DNA of 5,585 nucleotides from Nanobdellota archaeon (GTDB taxonomy: Archaea > Nanobdellota > Nanobdellia > Woesearchaeales > BS150m-G63), in assembly GCA_023137655.1 (NCBI GenBank), contig JAGLOT010000045.1, positions 1-5,585 on the forward strand, read 5' to 3'. The notes beneath the pieces are model-generated. The model saw only the letters and a program-made list of their open reading frames with translations. It was not told the origin of the DNA and made no database searches. Each line of letters begins with the position of its first letter. Position 1 is the first letter of the stretch. Shown one piece after another: positions 1-4,168 of this stretch. The position numbers and the translations under genes are program-made.

Positions 1-640
1 TGAATTCAGAGAAAACGATTCAGTCCTTTATGATGAAATAATTGCACACAGATTAGCAATGATTTCATTAAAAACAGATTTAAAATCATATGAACCAATA
101 AAAGATTGTAAATGTGAAGGTGAAGGATGTGCAAGATGTACGTGTACATTATCCTTAAAAGAAAAAGGGCCAAAAATGGTTTATGCTTCAGATTTAAAAT
201 CAAACGATCCAAAAGTTAAAGCAGCATATCCAGAAACACCAATCGTTAATTTACTAAAAGATCAAAAATTAGAATTTATTGGAACTGCAGTATTAAACAC
301 AGGAAATCAACATATTAAATGGAGTCCAGGAACTTCATGGTATCATTACAATCCAAAAATCACAATTAAAAACGATGAAAAATTGTTAACTCAATTTAAA
401 GACAAATTTCCACCTCAAGCATTTAAGGCAGGAAAATTAGACGCTCAACAAATTAGGGCACATAATCTATATGATGCATGTGAAGACATTTGTGAAGGAC
501 TAGTTAAAATTGATTGGGAAGATAAAAACATCGTATTTAATGTAGAATCCTGGGGACATTTATCTCCAGAAGAAATAATTACAAAAGCATGTGATGTTAT
601 AGATGTTCATCTTGACAAATTCACAGCATTGCTTAAATAA
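1..640 (+). CDS. rpoD: DNA-directed RNA polymerase subunit D (Rpo3), 5' partial
   Basis: This is the archaeal counterpart of eukaryotic Rpb3 and one half of the alpha-like D/L dimer that nucleates RNA polymerase assembly. The reading frame is open from base 2, before the first internal ATG at 59, and begins with the family-typical stretch ENDSVLYDEIIAHRLAMISL, so ATG 59 is not the start; roughly 40-50 N-terminal residues lie outside the window. In the 212 visible residues, cysteines 36, 38, 43 and 46 form a CxC-x4-CxxC loop matching the Rpb3 zinc loop, with an extra Cys48. The ferredoxin-like insertion seen in many archaeal D subunits is still recognisable (about residues 130-183) but keeps only Cys160 and Cys164 of the usual cluster ligands, so it probably binds no Fe-S cluster. 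The closing helix ends in DKFTALLK. It stops 30 bp before tRNA-Leu in the conserved rpoD-tRNA-rpl18e order. Confidence 0.95.
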   Translation, partial: EFRENDSVLYDEIIAHRLAMISLKTDLKSYEPIKDCKCEGEGCARCTCTLSLKEKGPKMVYASDLKSNDPKVKAAYPETPIVNLLKDQKLEFIGTAVLNTGNQHIKWSPGTSWYHYNPKITIKNDEKLLTQFKDKFPPQAFKAGKLDAQQIRAHNLYDACEDICEGLVKIDWEDKNIVFNVESWGHLSPEEIITKACDVIDVHLDKFTALLK

Positions 641-649
641 ATATTAAAA
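638..649 (+). promoter_or_regulatory. Candidate TATA box for tRNA-Leu
   Basis: The A/T-only stretch TAAATATTAAAA begins at the rpoD stop codon. Its centre lies about 26-27 bp upstream of the first tRNA base (671), the usual archaeal TATA-to-start distance, so transcription could begin at or next to the mature tRNA 5' end. The BRE side is not distinctive, and such strings are common in A+T-rich DNA. Read-through from rpoD is the alternative source of the tRNA. Confidence 0.4.
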
Positions 650-670
650 CACTCACACTCAAACATTTAT

Positions 671-754
671 GCGAGGGTGCCGGAGTGGTCAAACGGGCAA
701 GGTTGAGGGCCTTGTGGCTTAGTGCCTACGCGAGTTCGAACCTCGTCCTTCGCA
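671..754 (+). tRNA. tRNA-Leu (anticodon GAG)
   Basis: An 84-nt class II tRNA. The acceptor stem pairs 671-677 (GCGAGGG) with 747-753 (CCTTCGC) with one G-U, followed by discriminator A754, as leucine tRNAs require; no CCA is encoded. The D arm contains the AGTGGTCAAACGGG core (684-697). The anticodon stem is 698-702/710-714 (CAAGG/CCTTG) around a 7-nt loop TTGAGGG with anticodon GAG at 705-707, reading CUC/CUU. A long variable arm occupies 715-729 with a GGC/GCC stem, diagnostic of Leu or Ser. The T arm is 730-746 with loop TTCGAAC. No intron is seen. A tRNA-Leu at this position before L18e is known from the halobacterial S9 operon, so co-transcription with the ribosomal genes is plausible; 3' processing would then leave a 12-nt leader on rpl18e. 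Confidence 0.97.
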
Positions 755-766
755 TTCAAAATCAAA

Positions 767-1126
767 ATGAAACAAAGAAAAAACAACGGAACAACAAATC
801 CAGAATTAAAGTCTTTAATAGAAGACCTGAAAAAGCTCTCACTAGATGAGGGAGCACCAATCTGGAAAAGAATAGCAAAAGACCTTTCCAAGCCAACAAG
901 GCAAAGAAGAGTTGTAAATATTGCTAAACTTGGTAGATTTACCAAAGAAAATGAGATTATTATTGTTCCTGGAAAAGTACTTGGCACTGGAGATGTACCA
1001 CACAACTTAACAGTTGCAGCTTGGCAATTTTCAGATTCAGCTAAAGGTAAAATTAAAACTTGTATTACAATCAGAGAATTAATGAAAAAACAACCAAAAG
1101 GTAAAAGTGTGAGGATTTTAGGATGA
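767..1126 (+). CDS. rpl18e: 50S ribosomal protein L18e (eL18)
   Basis: A protein of the large ribosomal subunit, found in archaea and eukaryotes (eukaryotic eL18). The 119 residues match the usual archaeal length of about 115-125. Recognisable segments are NPELKSLIEDLKKLS near the N-terminus, APIWKRIAKDLSKPTRQRR in the middle and VPGKVLGTGD further on, with a basic C-terminus KGKSVRILG. I chose ATG 767 because the upstream in-frame GTG at 722 lies inside tRNA-Leu and would translate tRNA sequence. The start is only 12 nt after the tRNA 3' end, with no Shine-Dalgarno in that gap, so translation probably uses a leaderless or processed 5' end. Its stop overlaps the rpl13 start (ATGA at 1123-1126), pointing to translational coupling. 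Confidence 0.96.
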   Translation: MKQRKNNGTTNPELKSLIEDLKKLSLDEGAPIWKRIAKDLSKPTRQRRVVNIAKLGRFTKENEIIIVPGKVLGTGDVPHNLTVAAWQFSDSAKGKIKTCITIRELMKKQPKGKSVRILG

Positions 1127-1539
1127 TTATCGACGCAGAAAATGCATTACTTGGAAGATTAGCTACAGTAGTTGCTAAAAAAGCACTTCAAGGAGAAACA
1201 ATTAATTTAGTTAATTGTGAAAAAATAGTTATTTGTGGAGATAAAAAAAGATTACTCAGAGAATATAAGAGAAAATATGATATGGGTACTCATACAACTG
1301 GTCCTTTTATGCCAAAAACACCAGAAAGATTTGTTAAAAGATCAATTAGGGGCATGCTTCCACATAAAAAACCAAGGGGAATCGCTGCACTAGGTAGAAT
1401 CATGTGTTTCAGAGGACTTCCAGAGGAATTCGCTAATGAAAAAATGGAAAAAGTTGAAACTGCAGATTATTCAAGATTAAAAACACTTAAGTATTTGAGT
1501 GTAGAAAAAATATGTAGATTCCTTGGAGGGAAAATATGA
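1123..1539 (+). CDS. rpl13: 50S ribosomal protein L13 (uL13)
   Basis: Universal large-subunit ribosomal protein, 138 residues. Typical features are the N-terminal IDAENALLGRLATVVAKKAL, the following INLVNCEKIVICGDK strand region, and the basic rRNA-binding block RSIRGMLPHKKPRGIAALGR at about residues 73-92. The last third, with FRGLPEEF, is the archaeal form. The ATG overlaps the rpl18e stop by 4 bases and has a modest TGAGG ribosome-binding site at 1110-1114. Its own stop overlaps the rps9 ATG in the same way (1536-1539), so L18e, L13 and S9 look like one translationally coupled cistron set. Nothing unusual is visible in the protein. Confidence 0.97.
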   Translation: MIIDAENALLGRLATVVAKKALQGETINLVNCEKIVICGDKKRLLREYKRKYDMGTHTTGPFMPKTPERFVKRSIRGMLPHKKPRGIAALGRIMCFRGLPEEFANEKMEKVETADYSRLKTLKYLSVEKICRFLGGKI

Positions 1540-1931
1540 AAGCAATTAATGTATCTGGAAAAAGAAAAAGTGCAATTGCAAGAGCTGTAATTAAAAAAGG
1601 CACAGGAAAAGTCAGAATAAACAAAATTCCTTTAGATATTTACTCAGATAAAATCCAAAGATTAAGAATCAAAGAACCATTAATTTTAGTTGGTGAAATT
1701 TCTAAAAAAATAGATCTCGGTATCAATGTTAATGGTGGCGGAAAATCAAGTCAAGCTGATGCAGTGAGATTAGTTATTGGAAAAGCATTAGTCGGATACG
1801 ATGAAAAATTAAAATCAATTTTATATGATTACGATAAACACTTGCTCGTTGCTGATGTAAGAAGAAAAGAAACAAGAAAACCAAACAGACACGGTAAGGC
1901 AAGATCAAAAAGACAAAAATCCTACAGGTAA
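1536..1931 (+). CDS. rps9: 30S ribosomal protein S9 (uS9)
   Basis: Small-subunit head protein, 131 residues. The N-terminus carries the family motif SGKRKSAIARAVIKKGTGKV and the middle has the GGGKSSQADAVRLVIGKAL block. The basic tail contains RRKETRKPNRHGKARSKRQ and ends in KSYR; the terminal Arg of this conserved tail reaches the P-site tRNA in known ribosomes. A strong Shine-Dalgarno GGAGGG (1525-1530) lies 5 bases before the start and inside the end of rpl13, supporting this ATG. The gene overlaps rpl13 by 4 bases and is followed after 7 bases by rpoN, the order conserved across many archaea. Confidence 0.97.
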   Translation: MKAINVSGKRKSAIARAVIKKGTGKVRINKIPLDIYSDKIQRLRIKEPLILVGEISKKIDLGINVNGGGKSSQADAVRLVIGKALVGYDEKLKSILYDYDKHLLVADVRRKETRKPNRHGKARSKRQKSYR

Positions 1932-1938
1932 GCAAAAA

Positions 1939-2136
1939 ATGATAATACCAATTAGATGTTACAGTTGTGGAAAACCAATAGCACACTTATGGGAAGAATA
2001 TACTGAAAGAATTAAAAAAGGAGAAGAACCAAAAAAAGTTATGGACTCTTTAGGCCTTTCAAGATTCTGTTGTAGGGCACAATTCCTAGGGCATGTTGAA
2101 TTAGTAGACGAAGTTGCCCAATTCAAGAAGTTTTAA
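1939..2136 (+). CDS. rpoN: DNA-directed RNA polymerase subunit N (Rpo10)
   Basis: Small zinc-binding RNA polymerase subunit, homologue of eukaryotic Rpb10; it helps hold the D/L platform to the large subunits. At 65 residues it has the standard size. Cys7-x2-Cys10 near the N-terminus (PIRCYSCGKPI) and the adjacent Cys44-Cys45 pair (SRFCCRAQFLGHVEL) form the atypical CX2C...CC zinc site typical of this family. The start is 7 bases after the rps9 stop without a clear Shine-Dalgarno, so reinitiation after S9 is likely. It is the last gene of the cluster here. Many archaea continue with rpoK, eno and rpsB, but in this window a T-rich terminator and a convergent gene follow. This gene is unrelated to bacterial sigma-54, which shares the symbol. 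Confidence 0.97.
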   Translation: MIIPIRCYSCGKPIAHLWEEYTERIKKGEEPKKVMDSLGLSRFCCRAQFLGHVELVDEVAQFKKF

Positions 2137-2157
2137 TTTTCTTTTTAATATTTATTA
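2131..2157 (+). terminator. T-rich archaeal terminator after rpoN
   Basis: Three T runs (2131-2134, 2137-2140 and 2142-2146), followed by TTTATT, span the rpoN stop and the 22-bp gap to the convergent regulator gene. Archaeal RNA polymerase commonly terminates at such oligo-T tracts without a hairpin. No hairpin is visible. On the opposite strand there is no comparable T tract in the gap. The nearest ones lie inside rpoN (plus-strand A runs at 2031-2037 and 2014-2019), so the convergent transcript may overlap rpoN. Confidence 0.6.
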
Positions 2158-2158
2158 A

Positions 2159-3142
2159 TTATAATTTTAATAATCCTTTTGGAAATAAATTAAAAATAAT
2201 TTGTTCTTTTATAATTAAATATTCTTGTTCCTGTATGATTACGCCATAATTTTTTCTTAAATATCTAAGGAGTGTGTCTATATTTTCTGAATCTTTAAAT
2301 GCACAAACAAAGATTATACAGAAATTAGATACATCTACAAAAGCATAAGTAATATTTGGGTGATTCTTTAAATAAATTTTCAATTGATTATATTTTTCTT
2401 TATTAAAATTCCTGAGTTTAATCTGGGATAAATATTCAGTGTAGCCTAATTTATTTAAATCAATTTCTGAGAAAACCTTAATTATCACATTATTTTTTAT
2501 CATTTTTTGTATGCTATATCTTACCACATCAATTGAAGTGTTTAACTTTTGAGCTATTTGAGTATAATTCATTGAAGAATTTGTAGAAATAAGAGACAGA
2601 ATATTTTTATCCATAGTGTTTATTTTACTAATAACATTTATTCTTTTTGCAGAAGGTAGAGGATCTAATTTTAAATCTTTATAGAAATCTTCAATTAAAT
2701 GTTCTACCTTAAGAGTTTCTTTAGAAAAGAATAATTCATATCTTTCAATAGTACCTTCAAATTTTTCTAAAATTTCTTGCACTATATTTTCTAAATGTAT
2801 AAAATCAGAAATAATAAATTCAACAAATAAATCCCATTTACCTGATAATGTAACCATCCAATCAACAGAACCATGTTCTTTAAAATAATTTAATATTTCT
2901 ATGTTTTCATAGACATCCTCATTAAATCTTAATAATAAGGTGATAGTAGTATATCCTAAGGTGCTAAGGTTAATAATTGAAGCAAAACTTTTGATTATCC
3001 CCAATTCTTTTAATCTTTTTATTTTATAATTTACAGTATTTTTACTCAAACCCACCCTTTTTCCAATTTGGTTATGAGTTAATCTCGCATTATTAGATAA
3101 ATAGTATATTATTTTCCTGTCTTTTTTATCTATTTTATACAT
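2159..3142 (-). CDS. Tandem Lrp/AsnC-family transcriptional regulator (two fused units)
   Basis: A probable DNA-binding regulator of 327 residues, about twice the usual Lrp/AsnC length, built from two full units. Unit 1 has an N-terminal helix-turn-helix (about 4-60, with recognition region VGLSKNTVNYKIKRLKELGII) and a ligand-sensing alpha/beta (RAM-like) domain at about 64-150. Unit 2 repeats the layout: helix-turn-helix at about 174-230 (TQIAQKLNTSIDVVRYSIQK) and a second RAM-like domain at about 234-318. The helix-turn-helices align at an offset of about 170 residues, both running into LGYT, so this is an internal duplication. The second recognition helix is more divergent. The conserved Gly-rich signature of ligand-binding Lrps is not obvious in either unit, so the effector is unknown. 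The gene converges on rpoN and diverges from the unknown gene at 3288. A TATA box about 26 bp before the ATG implies a leaderless mRNA. Confidence 0.88.
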   Translation of the reverse strand: MYKIDKKDRKIIYYLSNNARLTHNQIGKRVGLSKNTVNYKIKRLKELGIIKSFASIINLSTLGYTTITLLLRFNEDVYENIEILNYFKEHGSVDWMVTLSGKWDLFVEFIISDFIHLENIVQEILEKFEGTIERYELFFSKETLKVEHLIEDFYKDLKLDPLPSAKRINVISKINTMDKNILSLISTNSSMNYTQIAQKLNTSIDVVRYSIQKMIKNNVIIKVFSEIDLNKLGYTEYLSQIKLRNFNKEKYNQLKIYLKNHPNITYAFVDVSNFCIIFVCAFKDSENIDTLLRYLRKNYGVIIQEQEYLIIKEQIIFNLFPKGLLKL

Positions 3143-3156
3143 AAATACTAGTTATC

Positions 3157-3180
3157 TGGAATTTTATATAAATTTTTCCA
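3157..3180 (-). promoter_or_regulatory. Promoter and imperfect palindrome of the double Lrp gene
   Basis: Read on the minus strand, GGAAAAA (BRE-like, purine-rich) precedes TTTATATA, whose centre lies about 26 bp upstream of the ATG at 3142; the transcript would start at or next to the start codon. The element is an imperfect 24-bp palindrome, with TGGAA (3157-3161) and TTCCA (3176-3180) as outer arms and 8 of 12 positions symmetric. Lrp proteins often autoregulate by binding palindromes at their own promoter, so this could be an operator. The symmetry also gives a plus-strand BRE/TATA-like arrangement, so divergent firing toward 3288 is possible. Confidence 0.55.
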
Positions 3181-3191
3181 TAAATGACCTA

Positions 3192-3227
3192 AAATTATAT
3201 CCAAGTGTTAATAAACTCCCTTATACT
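3192..3227 (+). promoter_or_regulatory. Candidate promoter region of the gene at 3288
   Basis: Two TATA-like strings are possible: AAATTATAT (3192-3200), predicting a start near 3222, and CTTATACT (3220-3227), predicting a start near 3250, at the edge of the inverted repeat. Either would give a 38-66 nt leader, consistent with the Shine-Dalgarno used by this gene. I cannot tell which is used, and neither is a strong match. Confidence 0.35.
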
Positions 3228-3247
3228 ACTAAAAAGTAACAAAAAAC

Positions 3248-3266
3248 AAAGTCAACCTTTGACTTT
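3248..3266 (+). repeat. Perfect 8-bp inverted repeat in the leader of the gene at 3288
   Basis: AAAGTCAA (3248-3255) and TTGACTTT (3259-3266) are perfect inverted copies separated by CCT. In RNA this would form an 8-bp stem with a 3-nt loop, ending 6 nt before the Shine-Dalgarno. In DNA it is a 19-bp palindrome typical of a dimeric repressor site. It is too weak and not followed by a T run, so it is not a terminator. Its position points to control of transcription or translation of the downstream gene; which protein would bind is unknown. Confidence 0.6.
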
Positions 3267-3272
3267 AAAAAA

Positions 3273-3278
3273 GGGGAG
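3273..3278 (+). promoter_or_regulatory. Shine-Dalgarno of the gene at 3288
   Basis: GGGGAG lies 9 bases before ATG 3288 and is purine-rich and partly complementary to the archaeal 16S rRNA 3' end. It fixes the start codon of the unrecognised gene. It contrasts with the lrp-like gene and leuS, whose promoters predict little or no leader. Confidence 0.65.
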
Positions 3279-3287
3279 ATAAACAAA

Positions 3288-3992
3288 ATGGAAAACCAAA
3301 CAACAGGAAATCAACTTTACGATTTGATTATGGATGACATGGAAGAGGCAAAAACTGACGAATTACATGTGGCCAGAGGTATACTAGAATCACGTTTAGG
3401 GGATGTTAACACAGAGGAGTTTGAAGCGTTAGAGGATACACAAAATTCATCAATTGATGTAAGTACTGCACAAAACTTAATAGATTCAGAGGAAGGTCAA
3501 TCTTTTTACTTCACACAGTTTTTATGCCAAAATGAAAAGGAATATTGGTATAATGGTTCAGAATTTGAAGTTACACATTCCAGAGGAGGCCTCCAAAATA
3601 TATTAGGTATTCCAATAAAAGTATATAAAGATATAAGGGATAATTTGTTAGAATCAAATGAGGGGGGGATTTATCACATTCTTTCTCAGCACAATATAAT
3701 TGGTAACTCAGTGCATAAAATAATAAAAGGAGACGATTTTGAGGAAGTTTTTAAATCATATTGTAATCAAATTTATGAAAATACTACAGGATTAAAAAAT
3801 CGATCCATTGAGGGCAAATACACTTTAGCAGCTATAGCGAAGATTGAACCTGATGAGGATGGGGAAATTTGGATAGATACTAGTAGAGAAATAGATCCCA
3901 TTATGTTTGGGAACCCAAGGTATGGTAATTTAATGGTACAGACTGCAAATTCATCAAAAGGATTAATTGTAGAATGTTATGATGGTAGATGA
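3288..3992 (+). CDS. Acidic hypothetical protein, 234 residues, no family recognised
   Basis: I do not recognise this protein. It has no signal peptide, membrane segment or repeats, so it is probably cytosolic. Residues 1 to about 72 are strongly acidic and look helical (for example MDDMEEAKTDEL and EEFEALEDTQ), possibly a flexible or interaction region. From about 73 the sequence looks like a folded alpha/beta domain with aromatic strands (FYFTQFLCQ, EYWYNGSEFEV) and a C-terminal part ending LIVECYDGR. Cysteines are few and form no zinc motif. The Shine-Dalgarno and the lack of any competing frame make the coding call firm. About a third of Glu codons are GAG by hand count (9 of 26) and GGG is used five times, including a G7 run at 3662-3668; this differs mildly from the neighbouring ribosomal genes and may hint at separate origin. 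It stands alone between its own leader and terminator, divergent from the double Lrp gene. Confidence 0.8.
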   Translation: MENQTTGNQLYDLIMDDMEEAKTDELHVARGILESRLGDVNTEEFEALEDTQNSSIDVSTAQNLIDSEEGQSFYFTQFLCQNEKEYWYNGSEFEVTHSRGGLQNILGIPIKVYKDIRDNLLESNEGGIYHILSQHNIIGNSVHKIIKGDDFEEVFKSYCNQIYENTTGLKNRSIEGKYTLAAIAKIEPDEDGEIWIDTSREIDPIMFGNPRYGNLMVQTANSSKGLIVECYDGR

Positions 3993-4000
3993 ACCCCTTA

Positions 4001-4014
4001 TTTTAACTTTTTTT
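4001..4014 (+). terminator. T-rich terminator after the hypothetical gene
   Basis: TTTTAA followed by a T7 run (4008-4014) begins 9 bases after the stop codon at 3990-3992. This is the usual form of an archaeal oligo-T terminator; no hairpin precedes it. It separates this single-gene unit from the leuS promoter region. Confidence 0.55.
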
Positions 4015-4041
4015 CATTATAATTTTAATGAACTATTCAGG

Positions 4042-4056
4042 TGGAAATTTTTTTAA
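4042..4056 (+). promoter_or_regulatory. BRE/TATA-like element, copy 1 (upstream of leuS)
   Basis: TGGAAAT followed by TTTTTTAA resembles the promoter-proximal element at 4128-4142 (GAAA, two bases, T run, AA, CC). It lies about 120 bp before the leuS ATG. It could be an additional promoter or a chance A/T match. Confidence 0.3.
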
Positions 4057-4076
4057 CCTATAAAGATGAATTGAAA

Positions 4077-4091
4077 CGAAATCTTTTTACT
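4077..4091 (+). promoter_or_regulatory. BRE/TATA-like element, copy 2 (upstream of leuS)
   Basis: CGAAATC followed by TTTTTACT. Its 24-base context (4066-4089) matches that of copy 3 (4117-4140) at 18 positions by hand alignment, including 12 of the 16 bases up to GAAA, so it looks like a real direct repeat rather than only a shared TATA string. If used, it would give a leader of roughly 55 nt. Confidence 0.4.
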
Positions 4092-4127
4092 TATGGACTT
4101 GTGAATAAGTTTAAACATGAGTTAATG

Positions 4128-4142
4128 CGAAACGTTTTTAAA
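4128..4142 (+). promoter_or_regulatory. leuS: leuS promoter (BRE + TATA), copy 3
   Basis: CGAAACG (BRE-like) followed directly by TTTTTAAA (TATA) is the best promoter match in the window. The TATA centre is about 30 bp before ATG 4169, predicting a transcript start near 4163-4166 and hence an almost leaderless leuS mRNA. No Shine-Dalgarno precedes the start codon, which fits. Confidence 0.7.
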
Positions 4143-4168
4143 CCTTATTCTCTCTATTTCTCTTAAAA

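Noticed and set aside
6..212. Minus-strand open frame of 68 residues over rpoD
   Set aside because: Low-complexity Leu-rich translation of the A+T-rich antisense strand, shadowing rpoD.
59..640. ATG 59 as the start of rpoD
   Set aside because: The frame is open back to base 2 and the upstream residues match conserved RpoD sequence, so the true start lies outside the window.
722..766. GTG 722 as the start of rpl18e
   Set aside because: It lies within tRNA-Leu and would translate the variable and T arms; L18e homology begins at about ATG 767.
667..1005. Minus-strand open frame of 112 residues over tRNA-Leu and rpl18e
   Set aside because: It runs antisense through a tRNA and a ribosomal protein gene; it is a shadow frame.
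1774..1986. Minus-strand open frame of 70 residues across the rps9/rpoN junction
   Set aside because: Antisense to two conserved genes and with no plausible start signals.
4042..4145. CRISPR-like repeat array before leuS
   Set aside because: Only three short, imperfect copies at unequal spacing (34 and 51 bp), explained better as BRE/TATA promoter elements.
3993..4168. C/D box or other small RNA in the leuS upstream spacer
   Set aside because: AAAGATGAA is not a proper C box and no CTGA D box at suitable distance was found; ATGs in the spacer meet stop codons within one or two codons.
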